A stretch of DNA of 64,000 nt from Comamonadaceae bacterium ALPHA2B (GCA_005503065.1 SCOE01000001.1:248001-312000); one strand, 5' to 3'. Positions 29,526 to 42,157 are shown, numbered from the stretch's first letter. Translations and numbers: made by a program. Notes: generated by a model from the letters alone, not told the origin.

Positions 29526-30593
29526 TCAGCCCGCGGCGCGCGCGTGCCGCCAGCCCAGTTCCGCCAGCTGGCGCGCCTGGCGGCCGGCGTCCAGCGCATG
29601 CAGGTTGGACGCATTGCCGGCCAGCGCACGCCCCATGATCCCCTGCGCGATCGCCGCCGCGCGAAAGAGGTTGAACGCGCCGTAGAACTGCCAGGTGGCC
29701 GCGTCGATGGCCGGCAGGCCGCGCCGTGCGAGGTAGCGGTGCAGGTAGTCGGGCACCGTGGGCAGGCCCAGGGCGCGCAGGCCCGCGTCGTCCAGGTCGC
29801 CCAGGCCCCGGAACGGCGGCGGCAGCTGCCAGGCCATGCAGTGGTAGGCGAAGTCGGCCAGCGGGTCGCCCAGGGTCGAGAGTTCCCAGTCGAGCACCGC
29901 GACCACGCGCGGCGCGTCGGGGGCGAACACCAGGTTGTCGAGGCGGTAGTCGCCGTGGACCAGGCGGGTCGCGCTGTCGGGCGGCTGGCGCGCCGGCAGC
30001 CAGTCCATGAGCTGCTCCATGGCCTCGATGCGCTCGGTCTCGCTGGCGCGGTACTGGCGGCTCCAGCGGTCGATCTGGCGCGCCACGTAGCGGCCGCTGC
30101 GGCCGTAGTCGGCAAGCCCCGCAGCCTGCACGTCCACCTCGTGCAGCGCGGCGATCACGCGGTTCATGTCGTCGCAGACCGCGGCGCGCTCGGCGCTCGA
30201 AACGCCCGGCAGCTTCGGGTCCCAGAGAATGCGGCCTTCGACGAAATCCATGACGTAGAAGGCCGAACCGATGACCGCCTCGTCCTCGCACAGCGCATGC
30301 ATGCGCGGCACCGGCACATCGGTGCCCTCGAGCGCGCGCATGACGCGGAACTCGCGGTCCACCGCATGGGCCGAGGGCAGCAGCTCGCCCATCGGCTTGC
30401 GCCGCAGCACGTAGCGACGCTCGGCCGTGGCGACGAGGAAGGTCGGGTTGGATTGGCCGCCCTTGAACTGCGACAGCGCGAAGGCCCGGCGGGCGCTGCC
30501 GTCGACATGGTCGGCGAACCAGTCGCGCAGGGCGGTCTCGTCGAAGCGGTGGCCCTCGCGGACGGGCGTGGTGCCGGTGAAGGATTCGGACAT
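29526..30593 (-). CDS. APH-fold kinase, ACAD10/11 N-domain-like
   Basis: 355 residues, ATG 30593. Protein-kinase-like aminoglycoside phosphotransferase fold: nucleotide-binding FVLRRKP-like segment (YVLRRKPMGELL, about residue 61), catalytic loop VHGDYRLDNLVF (about residue 213) and the metal-binding DWELSTLGDPLADFA. FKGGQSNPTF is typical of the branch fused to acyl-CoA dehydrogenase in animal ACAD10/11 and related to LvaA-type kinases of levulinate degradation. Predicted to phosphorylate a 4-hydroxyacyl-CoA (inference). Not an antibiotic-resistance gene. Divergent from LysR at 30736. Confidence 0.87.
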   Translation of the reverse strand: MSESFTGTTPVREGHRFDETALRDWFADHVDGSARRAFALSQFKGGQSNPTFLVATAERRYVLRRKPMGELLPSAHAVDREFRVMRALEGTDVPVPRMHALCEDEAVIGSAFYVMDFVEGRILWDPKLPGVSSAERAAVCDDMNRVIAALHEVDVQAAGLADYGRSGRYVARQIDRWSRQYRASETERIEAMEQLMDWLPARQPPDSATRLVHGDYRLDNLVFAPDAPRVVAVLDWELSTLGDPLADFAYHCMAWQLPPPFRGLGDLDDAGLRALGLPTVPDYLHRYLARRGLPAIDAATWQFYGAFNLFRAAAIAQGIMGRALAGNASNLHALDAGRQARQLAELGWRHARAAG

Positions 30594-30735
30594 GGCGGGG
30601 CGCCCGGGCGGGCGTGTCTCGTCGGGGAATGCGCAGGCTGCCGCGTGCAGGCATGATCGCGGCTCGAGCCGGCGAGGCTAAACGCGTCCGCCAGCGCCGG
30701 CCAATGAATGCGCGGCATGCGCCCGGATACAGCCC

Positions 30736-31638
30736 ATGCATATCTCGAGGGTCGACCTCAACCTGCTCGTCGTCCTGGACACCATCTACACCGAAGGTGG
30801 CATCACCAAGGCGGCCGAGAAGCTGCACCTCACGCAGCCGGCAATCAGCCATGCCCTGGGCCGCCTGCGCGACCTCTTCAACGACCCGCTCTTCGAGCGC
30901 CAGGGCCACAAAATGGTGCCCACGGCGCTGACCAAGCGCATGATCGACCCGCTGCGCGGCTCGCTGCAGTCGCTGGGGGCGCTGCTCAACGACACGCAGA
31001 GCTTCGAGCCGGCCAGCACCAAGAAGCGCTTCGTCATCGGCCTGCGCGACTTCATGGAATCGACCGTCATGCCGCCGCTGATGCGCACGCTCGCGCGCGA
31101 GGCGCCCGAGGTCGAGATCGCGAGCGTGCGCGCCAACCGCCGCAGCCTCGAAGGTGAACTGGCCGCCGGCACGCTCGACCTGGCGGTGGACGTGCTGCTG
31201 CCGCTGTCGGATGCGGTGAAGTTCACGCGCATCAGCGTCGACGGCGTGGCCGTGGTCGCACGCAGGGACCATCCGGCCATCCGTGGCAGCATCGACCTGG
31301 ACACCTACCTGGCGCAGCGGCACATCCTCGTCACCACCCGGCGCCAGGGGCCGGGCTTCGAGGACATCGAACTGCGCCGCCTCGGTGTGCAGCGGCAGAT
31401 CGCGCTGCGCTGCCAGTACTACTTCGCCGCCTGCCGCACCGTGTCGCAGACCGACCTCGTGCTCACCATGCCCGAGAGCTATGCGCACATGGCGAACCAG
31501 CAGTTCGGCAACCAGGTGCTGCCGATGCCGGCACCGGTGTCCTCCATGGACGCCTACATGTACTGGCATGCCAGCACCGACAACGACGCCGCCAACCGCT
31601 GGCTGCGCTCGGTGATGCTGAGCTGCTACGCGCGCTGA
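30736..31638 (+). CDS. LysR-family regulator
   Basis: 300 residues, ATG 30736. HTH at about residues 3-62 (LNLLVVLDTIYTEGGITKAA, LTQPAISHALGRLRDL), then a NodD/SyrM-like effector domain. Divergent from the kinase-VOC operon with 142 bp between starts, which is the usual arrangement for a LysR protein and its target. The transporter genes begin 200 bp downstream. Confidence 0.9.
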   Translation: MHISRVDLNLLVVLDTIYTEGGITKAAEKLHLTQPAISHALGRLRDLFNDPLFERQGHKMVPTALTKRMIDPLRGSLQSLGALLNDTQSFEPASTKKRFVIGLRDFMESTVMPPLMRTLAREAPEVEIASVRANRRSLEGELAAGTLDLAVDVLLPLSDAVKFTRISVDGVAVVARRDHPAIRGSIDLDTYLAQRHILVTTRRQGPGFEDIELRRLGVQRQIALRCQYYFAACRTVSQTDLVLTMPESYAHMANQQFGNQVLPMPAPVSSMDAYMYWHASTDNDAANRWLRSVMLSCYAR

Positions 31639-31780
31639 GCGCGGCGGCGCCCGCGTCCTCCTTCTCTCCTGCGTCTGCGCCCGCCCGCGTGTGCGGCACG
31701 CCCTTGCGCGCCGGTGCGGCGCCGCGTCTACGGGTTTGTGCCAGTGACAGCCGGCAGCCACATCTTCACCATCTGCAATC

Positions 31781-31790
31781 TGTTATAACA
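31781..31790. promoter_or_regulatory. Perfect palindrome TGTTATAACA upstream of the transporter operon
   Basis: TGTTATAACA followed by AATC, 49 bp before the first substrate-binding protein gene. The string TATAACAAAT is identical to that at 18222-18231. Probably an operator of the GntR regulator at 22006, linking transporter and cluster I. Confidence 0.6.
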
Positions 31791-31838
31791 AATCACGCAA
31801 AAGGCAGAGCATGCCGGCGTGGGCAGGAGACAAGAGCC

Positions 31839-33089
31839 ATGCAGATCAAGCGACGTCAGTTCCTCCATGGCACCGCGGCGGCCGCGGTGCTCGGTGCGGT
31901 CGGCACGCGCCCCGCCTTCGCCCAGGGCGGGCCCATCCGCATCGGGCTGATGCTGCCGATGAGCGGCATCGGCGCCGAGGCCGGCGCGGCCTGGCTGGCC
32001 GGCGCCAAGGTGGCGGTGGGCCAGTGGAACGAGAAGGGCGGGGTGCTCAAGCGGCAGGTCGAGCTGGTGGTGCGCGACGACAAGTTCACCAGCGCTGGGG
32101 CCGTCGCCGCGGCGCGCGAACTGGCCGGCAGCGGCGTCAACCTGCTGATCGGCGGCTCGCAGTCGCCCATGGCGCTGGCCACCGCACCCATCCTGCCCGA
32201 GCTGAAGGCGGCGATGGTCGCTCCGTGCCCCACGGTGATGTCGCTCACGCACGAGGGCTTCCAGAAGAATTTCTTCCGCCTCTCGTGGAACGCCTACATC
32301 GCCTTCGCCGGCATCGGCAACATGCTGACCAGCCGCTTCAAGGAAGTCGAGACCTGGTCGTGCATCGTGCCCGACAGCGAGAACGGCCGCGACATGGCGC
32401 GCTTCTTCACCATCGGCGTGCAGCGCGCGGCGCAGAAGGCCGGCCGCCAGGTCAAGGTGCTCGACCCGGTGTTCGCGAGTCTCAACAAGGCCGACTACAA
32501 GGTGGAGATCAACAGCCTCATGAACGCGCCCTCGCAGGGCCTGTTCGTCGGGCTCACGGCGGCGCCGTGCATCAGCCTGCTGCAGCAGGGGCGTGCGGTG
32601 GGCATGGACAAGAAGTTCAAGGTCATCGGCGACGCCGGCACCGAACTGATGATCGCCAAGGCGATGCAGAAGTCGACGCCGGCCAACCTCTGGAGCATCA
32701 GCTACTGGGTGCCCGGCACCGAGGCCGGCAGGAAGCACCCCATGAGCGCGGCGCTGTACGACGGCTACGTCAAGCTCACCAACGACAGGAACCCGCCCAG
32801 CATCGTGCAGTCCAGCCACCGCTGCGCGCTGGCGCTGTTCAACGCGATCGAGAAGGCGAAATCCACCGAGACCGATGCCGTGATCACGGCGCTGGAGGGC
32901 CTGGATTTCGAGACTGCGACCGGCAAGTACCACATCCGCAAGGAAGACCACCAGGGCCTGGGCGAGGCCTACATCGCCAAGGTCGGTGCGCGCGACGCCG
33001 ACCCGGGCTACGGCATCGTCGATGCCATCGCCTACAACGAGGCCGACGTGGCCGAGCCGCCGAGCCCGGGCAAGCCGGTCGCCCTGTGA
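31839..33089 (+). CDS. ABC transporter substrate-binding protein (Liv type), first copy
   Basis: 416 residues, ATG 31839. A signal peptide with a twin-arginine-like motif (KRRQFLHG) and a PAFA cleavage site precede a type I periplasmic binding fold (IRIGLMLPMSGIGAEAGAAW; GGSQSPMALATAPI). This family binds branched-chain amino acids, aromatic acids or other carboxylates. It is a tandem paralogue of the gene at 33109, with shared stretches such as DSENGRD, SLNKADYKVEINSLMN and RKEDHQG. First gene of the transporter operon. Confidence 0.92.
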   Translation: MQIKRRQFLHGTAAAAVLGAVGTRPAFAQGGPIRIGLMLPMSGIGAEAGAAWLAGAKVAVGQWNEKGGVLKRQVELVVRDDKFTSAGAVAAARELAGSGVNLLIGGSQSPMALATAPILPELKAAMVAPCPTVMSLTHEGFQKNFFRLSWNAYIAFAGIGNMLTSRFKEVETWSCIVPDSENGRDMARFFTIGVQRAAQKAGRQVKVLDPVFASLNKADYKVEINSLMNAPSQGLFVGLTAAPCISLLQQGRAVGMDKKFKVIGDAGTELMIAKAMQKSTPANLWSISYWVPGTEAGRKHPMSAALYDGYVKLTNDRNPPSIVQSSHRCALALFNAIEKAKSTETDAVITALEGLDFETATGKYHIRKEDHQGLGEAYIAKVGARDADPGYGIVDAIAYNEADVAEPPSPGKPVAL

Positions 33090-33108
33090 GCACGCGGAGG
33101 ACCCCGAC

Positions 33109-34362
33109 ATGAGCATCCACAGACGTTCCCTGCTGCGCGGCGCCGGTGCCGCGGCGGTGCTCGGCGCCACCGGCGTGCGCTTCGCACGGGCCCAGGGCGG
33201 CCCGGTGCGTATCGGCACCATGCTGCCGATGAGCGGCATCGGTGCCGAAGCCGGCGCGGCCTGGCTCAACGGCATCAAGGCCGCGCAGATGCAGTGGAAC
33301 GAGAACGGCGGCCTGCTGGGCCGCCAGATCGAGATCGTGGTGCGCGACGACAAGTTCAGCAGCGCCGGGGCCGTGGCCGCGGTGCGCGAGCTGGCGGGCG
33401 AGGGCGTCAACGTGTCGATCGGTGCCGGGCAGTCGCCGATGGCGCTGGCCATCGCGCCGATCCTGCGCGAACTCAACGCCGTGGTGGTCGCGCCCGCCCC
33501 GACCGTGATGTCGGTCACCCACGAGAACTTCAGCCCCAACTTCTTCCGCGCGGCGTCGAACGCCCTGATGCTGTACGGCGGCATCGGCAGCCTCATGGCC
33601 ACGCGCTTCGCCGATGTGAAGACCTGGGCCGTGATCGCGCCCGACAGCGAGAACGGCCGCGACGTGGTGCGCTTCTTCAACAAGGGCGTGAGCGACGCGG
33701 CCGCCAAGGCCGGCCGCCAGGCGAAATTCGTCGAGCCGGTCTACGCCTCGCTCAACAAGGCCGACTACAAGGTCGAGATCAACAGCCTCATGAACTCCGG
33801 CGCCGACGGCCTGTTCATCGGCATCACGGCCGCGCCGTGCGTGAGCCTGCTGCAGCAGGGCCGCGGCGTCGGCATGGACAGGAAGTTCAAGGTGATCGGC
33901 GAGGCCGGCACCGAGTTGATGATCGCCAAGGCCATGGGCAAATCCACGCCCAACAACCTCTGGGGCACGACCTTCTGGGCGCCCGAGCTCGAGCCGTTCA
34001 AGAGCGAGTTCCCGGTCAGCAAGCAACTCTCGACCTACATCCAGAAGGTCGCCGGGACACCCTGGGTGCCGGGCATCGTGCAGGCCTCGCACCGCTCGGC
34101 ATTGGCGATCTTCCACGCGGTGAAGAAGGCCAACAGCACCGAGACGCCGGCTGTGATCCAGGCGCTGGAAGGCCTGCAGTTCGACACCGCCGCCGGCCCC
34201 TACCGCATCCGCAAGGAGGACCACCAGGGCATCGGTTCGTGCTACTTCGCCAAGATCGGGGCGCGCGATGCGGCCCCGGGCTACGGCCTGGAGGAGGTGG
34301 TGCGGCTGGACGAGAACCTGATCGCCGAGCCCCCTGCGCCCGGCAGGAAGTACGAGCTCTGA
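33109..34362 (+). CDS. ABC transporter substrate-binding protein (Liv type), second copy
   Basis: 417 residues, ATG 33109, 19 bp after the first copy. Tat-like leader (HRRSLLRG) with cleavage near ARA. The same fold and length as its neighbour, but the binding-cleft region differs in several stretches (GAGQSPMALAIAPI and APAPTVMSVTHENF here; GGSQSPMALATAPI and APCPTVMSLTHEGF there), so a different ligand preference is likely. The stop overlaps the permease start (TGATG). Confidence 0.92.
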   Translation: MSIHRRSLLRGAGAAAVLGATGVRFARAQGGPVRIGTMLPMSGIGAEAGAAWLNGIKAAQMQWNENGGLLGRQIEIVVRDDKFSSAGAVAAVRELAGEGVNVSIGAGQSPMALAIAPILRELNAVVVAPAPTVMSVTHENFSPNFFRAASNALMLYGGIGSLMATRFADVKTWAVIAPDSENGRDVVRFFNKGVSDAAAKAGRQAKFVEPVYASLNKADYKVEINSLMNSGADGLFIGITAAPCVSLLQQGRGVGMDRKFKVIGEAGTELMIAKAMGKSTPNNLWGTTFWAPELEPFKSEFPVSKQLSTYIQKVAGTPWVPGIVQASHRSALAIFHAVKKANSTETPAVIQALEGLQFDTAAGPYRIRKEDHQGIGSCYFAKIGARDAAPGYGLEEVVRLDENLIAEPPAPGRKYEL

Positions 34363-36319
34363 TGGCCAACGAAATCCTTTTCGCGTTCTTCAACGCGGCC
34401 GCCTTCGGCATGGCGATCTTCGTGGTCGCCGCCGGGCTCACGCTGATCTTCGGCCTGCTGCGCCTGCTGAACATGGCGCAGGGCGGCTTCTTCATGATCG
34501 GCGCCTACGTGGCCTACTCGGTCATGGGGCGCGACGTGCAGTCGCTGGGCATGTTCCTGCTCGCGGCACTCGCTGGCGGCGTGGTGACGGCGCTGCTGGG
34601 CCTCGTCACCGACCGGTTGGTGCTGCGGCGCCTGCGCAACGTCGACCCGCACTACGTGCTCATCGCCACCTTCGCGCTGATGATGGTGTGCACCGGCGTG
34701 ACCAAGCTCATCTGGGGCGTGGACTTCTTCTCCGTCAATCCGCCGCCGGGGCTGGACCAGCCGCTCAACCCCTTCGGCCTCTTCTTCTCGGCCTACCAGA
34801 TCTTCGTGATCGCGGCGGGTGTGGTGGTGTACATCGTGCTGGAGGTCGCCATCCACCGGATGTGGTTCGGCAAGCTGATGCAGGCACTGGCGGCCGACCC
34901 GTGGATGTCGGGCGTGCTGGGGCTGAACGTGTCCTTCGGCATTGCGCTCAGCGTGATGGCGAGCTTCCTGCTCGCGGGCCTCGCGGGCGGCCTGCTGCTG
35001 CCCAACCAGAGCCTGTCGACCGGCCTGGGCGACTCTTACCTCATGTACGCCTTCTTCGCCGTCATCATCGGCGGCCTGGGCAACATCCGCGGCGCCTTCA
35101 TCGGCTCGCTGGTGCTGGGGCTGGTGCAGAGCCTGAACACCGTGCTGCTGCCCTCGGTGCCGGGGCTGGCGATCTACGTGGTGCTCGCGGCCTTCCTGCT
35201 GTGGAAGCCCAATGGCCTCTTCCCGGCGGTGGGCATGCAGGCCGAGGGCGCGCACGAGTCGCACGGCGGCGGCGCCCTGCACCGGCCGCGGGTGCCGCGG
35301 CGCGTGTGGCAGGGCCTGGGCCTGCTGCTGGTCGCCGTCCTGGCGTCGCTGCCGCTGTGGGTCGGGGCCGGTCCGCTTTATGTCGTGGGCACAGTGCTCG
35401 TGCAGGTGATCTTCGCGCTGTCGTGGAACATCCTCTTCGGCTACACCGGGCTGGTGTCCTTCGGGCATGCGGGCTTCTTCGCCATCGGCGCCTACCTCAC
35501 GGCGCTGGCGCTGCGCCACGTGGAGGGCGTACCCTTCCTCGGCGTGCTGGCGGCGGCCGCGCTCTTCGGCGCGGTGGCGGCCTGGGGCATCGGGGCGCTC
35601 GCACTGCGCCGCATGACGGGCGTGTTCCTGGCCGTGCTCACCGTGGCGCTGGCCGAGGCGCTGCGGCTCATCATCGGCTTCAGTTCCTCCCTCGGCCGCG
35701 AGGACGGCATCACCGACATCCCGCGCCCGAAGCTGGGCCTGGGCGTCGTGCAGATCGACCTCACGAACTCGAACGCGTACTACCTGTTCCTGCTCGTGGC
35801 CTGCGTGCTCATCACGGCACTGCTGTGGTGGGTGCTGCACAGCCGCTTCGGCCGCACGCTGCAGACCATCCGCCAGGACCCGGAGCGCGCTGCCTTCATG
35901 GGCACGAACGTCGCGCGATATCGCCTGGCTGCGTTCGTGATCTCAGGCTCTGTCGCGGCCGTGGCCGGCGCGCTCTATGCGCCCTGGTCGCGCATCGTCA
36001 CGGTGGAGGAGGTGCACTGGCTGGCCTCGGCGCAGCCGATGCTCAACACCCTGCTCGGCGGCGTGAGCTCGTTCTGGGGCCCCGTCGTGGGAGCGGGGCT
36101 GTTCGCGGCCATCACCTACGCCACGCGCACGCTGGTCGGCCTGTCGGAACTCATCGTCGGCTGCGGCCTGCTGGCCATCATCCTGCTCGCGCCGAACGGC
36201 GCCGTGGGGCTGTGGCGCAGCCTGGAGGCGCGCCTGTGGGGGCCGCGCCCAACGCGCGAGCCGCACAGCCCGCCCCGGCCGGTGGCCACGGGCGATGTGC
36301 AGCCTGCCGGGGGCGTGCG

Positions 36320-36323
<4 letters not shown>
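34362..36323 (+). CDS. Fused LivH-LivM ABC permease
   Basis: 653 residues, ATG 34362 overlapping the previous stop. Residues about 1-290 match LivH (LTLIFGLLRLLNMAQGGFFM; FAVIIGGLGNIRGAFIGSL). A charged linker (about 290-320, EGAHESHGGGALHRPRVPRR) leads to a LivM half (NILFGYTGLVSFGHAGFFAI near residue 360, RQDPERAAFMGTNVARYRLA). One chain therefore supplies both membrane subunits, which are usually separate. The transporter imports the ligand of the two binding proteins. The stop overlaps the livG start (ATGA). Confidence 0.93.
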
Positions 36324-37085
<762 letters not shown>

Positions 37086-37093
<8 letters not shown>

Positions 37094-37790
37094 CGTCCGC
37101 GACCTCGACGCCTTCTACGGCGACAGCCACATCCTGTTCAACCTGCGCCTGGCCGTGGGCGCCGGCCAGCGCGTCGCGCTGCTGGGGCGCAACGGCGCCG
37201 GCAAGTCGACGCTGCTCAAGAGCGTGATGAACGCCGGCCCGCGCGTGCGCGGCACGGTGCGTTTCGACAACCAGGACATCGGCGCGCTGCCCACGCACCG
37301 CCGCACGCGGCTGGGCCTGTCGCTGGTGCCGGAGGACCGGCGCATCTTCACCCACCTCACGGTGGCCGAGAACATCGCCATGGCGCGCTACGGCGCGAGC
37401 GCGCAGCGGCCGGCCGTGCCGGTGTCCGAGATCATGCAGCGCTTTCCCATGCTGGCGCCGCTGCAGCAGCGCTACGGCGGCCAGCTCAGCGGCGGCCAGC
37501 AGCAGCTGCTGGCCGTGGCGCGCGCGATGGCCGCCAGCCCGAGCCTGCTGCTGCTCGACGAGCCGACCGAGGGCCTGGCGCCCATCATCGTCGAGGAGAT
37601 GGCGCACGACGTGGTGCGCAGCTGCACCGAGCGCAACGTGGCGCTGCTGCTGTGCGAGCAGAACATCTGGTTCGCGCGCCGCTGCACCCAGCACGTGTAC
37701 GTCATCGACACCGGCCGCATCGTCTTCGAGGGCGACTGGCCCACCTTCGACGCCAACCCCCAAGTCCAGCAGCGCTACCTGGCGCTATGA
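37086..37790 (+). CDS. livF: Liv-type ABC transporter ATP-binding protein LivF
   Basis: 234 residues from a GTG at 37086 that overlaps the end of livG. Walker A GRNGAGKST, signature LSGGQQQLLAVARA, Walker B LLLLDEPTEGLAP. Lacks the His of the switch in the canonical form (LLLCEQN), which is typical of LivF. Last gene of the transporter operon; the dehydrogenase genes start 45 bp later and may be co-transcribed. Confidence 0.92.
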
Positions 37791-37834
37791 CCCACCCCCG
37801 TTTCTTGCGCACTTCGTGCTCGAACTGATTTGAC

Positions 37835-38965
37835 ATGGACCTTCAATACACCCCCGAACAGACCCAGTTGCGCGAGAGCGTCGAGCGCTTCGTGCGCGAG
37901 GCCTACGACTTCGCCCACCGTCGCAAGCTGGCCGCCGGCGAACTCGGCCACGACGAGGGCTGCTGGCGCCAGTACGCCGACTTCGGCTGGCTGGCCATTC
38001 CCTTCAGCGAGGAGGAGGGGGGCATCGGCGGCGACGCGACCGACACCGGCATCGTGATGGAAGGTGTCGGTCGCGGCCTGCTGCTGGAGCCTTACCTGGC
38101 CAGCGTGGTGCTGGGCGGCGGCATGCTCAGCGCGCTGGGCAGCGCGGCGCAGAAGTCCGAGTGGCTGCAGCCCATGATGGGCGGCGAGCGCAAGCTGGCG
38201 CTGGCCTATGCCGAGCCCGGTTCGCGCTACGAGACCACGCACTGCGAGACCAGCGCGCGCCGCGACGGCGGCGGCTACGTCCTCGACGGCAGCAAGACGC
38301 TGGTGTACGGCGGGCCGACAGCCGACCAGTTCATCGTCGTCGCACGCACCGGGGGCGCCGCCGGCGACCGTGAAGGGCTGAGCGCCTTCGTGGTCGATGC
38401 TGGCGCCGGGGGTGTGGCGCTCACGCCCTATGCGACGCACGACGGCCAGCGCGCGGCGGACCTCGTGCTCAGCGGTGTCCGCGTCGATGCCGGGCGGCGC
38501 CTGGGCGAGGAGGGCGCGGCCGGCGAGGCGCTGGAGCGGGTGATCGACCAGGGCATCGCAGCCCTCGCGTCGGAGGCCGTCGGCGCCATGGCGGTGCTGG
38601 TCGACAGCACGTTGGAGTACCTCAAGACCCGCCAGCAGTTCGGCCGCCCCATCGGCACCAACCAGGCGCTGCAGCACCGCATGGTCGACATGTACATCGC
38701 CCTCGACGAGGCGCGCTCGATGGCGCTGTACGGCGCGCTGATGCTGCGCGAGCCCGATGCCGCCGCGCGGCGCAAGGCGCTGTCGGCCACCAAGATCGAG
38801 ATCGACCGCACGGCCAAGCGCGTGGGCCAGGAGGCGGTGCAGATGCACGGTGCCATGGGCGTGACCGAGGAACTGGCCGTGGGCCACTACTTCAAGCGGC
38901 TCTCGATGATCGCCACCACCTTCGGCGACAGCGACTGGCACGTCGAGCGCTACATGGCGAGCTGA
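37835..38965 (+). CDS. Acyl-CoA dehydrogenase, short type (cluster II)
   Basis: 376 residues, ATG 37835. N-terminal MDLQYTPEQTQLRESVERF, flavin segment LAYAEPGSRYE near residue 125, and a C-terminus with EAVQMHGAMGVTEELAVGHYFK. The central FAD contact sequence is weaker than in its neighbour at 38974. Pairs of adjacent, unequal dehydrogenases like this form alpha2beta2 enzymes in sterol side-chain degradation (ChsE type), so this may be the partner subunit. Eight bases before the next gene. Confidence 0.87.
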   Translation: MDLQYTPEQTQLRESVERFVREAYDFAHRRKLAAGELGHDEGCWRQYADFGWLAIPFSEEEGGIGGDATDTGIVMEGVGRGLLLEPYLASVVLGGGMLSALGSAAQKSEWLQPMMGGERKLALAYAEPGSRYETTHCETSARRDGGGYVLDGSKTLVYGGPTADQFIVVARTGGAAGDREGLSAFVVDAGAGGVALTPYATHDGQRAADLVLSGVRVDAGRRLGEEGAAGEALERVIDQGIAALASEAVGAMAVLVDSTLEYLKTRQQFGRPIGTNQALQHRMVDMYIALDEARSMALYGALMLREPDAAARRKALSATKIEIDRTAKRVGQEAVQMHGAMGVTEELAVGHYFKRLSMIATTFGDSDWHVERYMAS

Positions 38966-38973
38966 GCCGCACG

Positions 38974-40173
38974 ATGGACCTGACCCTTTCTCCGGCCGAG
39001 CAGGCCTTCGAGGCCGAGGTGCGCGCCTTCATCGGCGAGCAGCTGCCGGCCGACATCCGCGAGAAGGTGCGGCTGGACCGCTTCCTGGACCGCGACGACT
39101 TCATGCGCTGGCAGCAGATCCTCGGCCACCAGGGCTGGTTCACCGGCGCGTGGCCACGCGAGCACGGCGGCCAGGCCTGGTCGGCCATGCAGACGATCAT
39201 CTTCAACCGCGTGGCCGGCGAGATGCACTGCCCCGAGCTGCAGGTCTTCGGTCCGGCGATGGTCGGCCCGGTGATCTACACCTTCGGCACCGAGGCGCAG
39301 AAGGCGAAGCACCTGCCGGCGATCCGCGATTCGTCGGTGTGGTGGTGCCAGGGTTATTCGGAGCCCGGCGCGGGCTCGGACCTGGCCTCGCTCAAGACCC
39401 AGGCCGACGACCATGGCGATCACTTCGTCGTCAGCGGTCAGAAGATCTGGACCTCCTACGCGCACTTCGCCGACTGGATGTTCTGCCTCGTGCGCACCGG
39501 CCGCGAGGGCCGCAAGCAGGAGGGGATCTCCTTTCTGCTGATCGACATGAAGACGCCGGGCGTGACGGTGCAGCCGATCCGCATGCTCGACGGCCGGCAC
39601 TACCTGAACGCGGTGTTCTTCGACGACGTGAAGGTGCCGCGCGAGAACCTCATCGGCGAGGCCGGCCGCGGCTGGACCTATGCCAAGTTCCTGCTCGAGC
39701 ACGAGCGGGTGGAGAACGCCAACCTGCGCTTCATCACGCAGGAGCTGCAGAAGCTGCGGCGCGTGGCCGGCGAGGTGCGATCCGGCGGAAGGCGCCTGAT
39801 CGACGACCCCGCCTTTGCGGCCGAGGTGGCGGGCGTGGAGGTGCAGTTCAAGGCGCTGGAGATCGGCCTCCTGCGCATGCTGTCGGACATGCACGCCGGT
39901 GCACCGGCCGGGCCCGGCAAGTCCTCCTTCATCAAGATCCGCGGGACCGAGATCGCGCAGCGCATCACCGAGCTGCTGGTGCAGGCCGCCGGCCCCGACG
40001 GCCAGCGCTACCAGCCCGGCCCGCTGCTGGGCGTGAACGACGAGCCGCTGGTCGGGCCCGAGCATGCGCTCGGCCCGGTGCCGAGCTACCAGTTCTGCCG
40101 CGCGATGACCATCTACGGCGGCAGCACCGAAGTGCAGAAGAACATCATGGCCAAGCACGCGCTGGGTCTTTGA
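38974..40173 (+). CDS. Acyl-CoA dehydrogenase (cluster II)
   Basis: 399 residues, ATG 38974. CQGYSEPGAGSDLASLKTQ near residue 127 and the C-terminal IYGGSTEVQKNIMAKHALGL are the FAD and substrate signatures. Nearest visible relative is the dehydrogenase at 16172 (shared QKIWTSYAH, WMFCLVRT, RKQEGISFLLIDMK). Likely works on a similar bulky acyl-CoA, perhaps as a complex with the product of 37835. Confidence 0.9.
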   Translation: MDLTLSPAEQAFEAEVRAFIGEQLPADIREKVRLDRFLDRDDFMRWQQILGHQGWFTGAWPREHGGQAWSAMQTIIFNRVAGEMHCPELQVFGPAMVGPVIYTFGTEAQKAKHLPAIRDSSVWWCQGYSEPGAGSDLASLKTQADDHGDHFVVSGQKIWTSYAHFADWMFCLVRTGREGRKQEGISFLLIDMKTPGVTVQPIRMLDGRHYLNAVFFDDVKVPRENLIGEAGRGWTYAKFLLEHERVENANLRFITQELQKLRRVAGEVRSGGRRLIDDPAFAAEVAGVEVQFKALEIGLLRMLSDMHAGAPAGPGKSSFIKIRGTEIAQRITELLVQAAGPDGQRYQPGPLLGVNDEPLVGPEHALGPVPSYQFCRAMTIYGGSTEVQKNIMAKHALGL

Positions 40174-40207
40174 TGGAGCGACTTGGATCGTCCTGACCGT
40201 TCGGGCT

Positions 40208-40245
40208 GAGCCTGTCGAAGCCCTGCGCGGCGCTTCGACAGGCTC
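40208..40245. repeat. REP-like inverted repeat
   Basis: GAGCCTGTCGAAGC (40208-40221), 10-base loop, GCTTCGACAGGCTC (40232-40245): a perfect 14-bp stem, preceded by CGTTCGGGCT. This palindrome is widespread between bacterial genes as a REP-type element. It sits between the dehydrogenase and the acyl-CoA synthetase and may stabilise or end the upstream message. Confidence 0.85.
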
Positions 40246-40282
40246 GGCATGACGGGCGGGAGCATTGCCCTGGATGCCACTC

Positions 40283-41899
<1,617 letters not shown>

Positions 41900-42157
41900 A
41901 ATTTCCTGCCCAGACGGCGGCCGGCTCGCCGGCGAAGGGTCCACGCGGCACGCGAACTGCACCGCGGCGGGCGCCGTGCCCCAGACCGAGGCGCTCCCGG
42001 GAGTGCCCTGCCGGCATGGCCGCCGGAACACCTGGAATGCCGAGGACGGGACGGGCGCCTCACCAGCCCGGCAGGCGCCCACGGCCCCAATCCGGCACGC
42101 CATGGGGAGAGCGAGGCCGATCCCACGACCATCCGTGCCTCCCGGAATGACGGCCTG

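Noticed and set aside
29526-30593. Aminoglycoside resistance gene
   Set aside because: The fold is APH-like but the FKGGQSNPTF and DWELSTLGDPLADFA motifs and the neighbours fit the ACAD10/11-type kinase branch.
40265-40282. TTG 40265 or ATG 40274 as start of the cluster II synthetase
   Set aside because: They extend into the REP-adjacent spacer without a ribosome site; the paralogue at 22911 begins at the equivalent of MSHVNIDY.
41900-42150. Small protein genes in the gap after the cluster II synthetase
   Set aside because: The open frames have no ribosome binding site, are Arg/Pro/Ala-rich in all phases and show no family-like motif.
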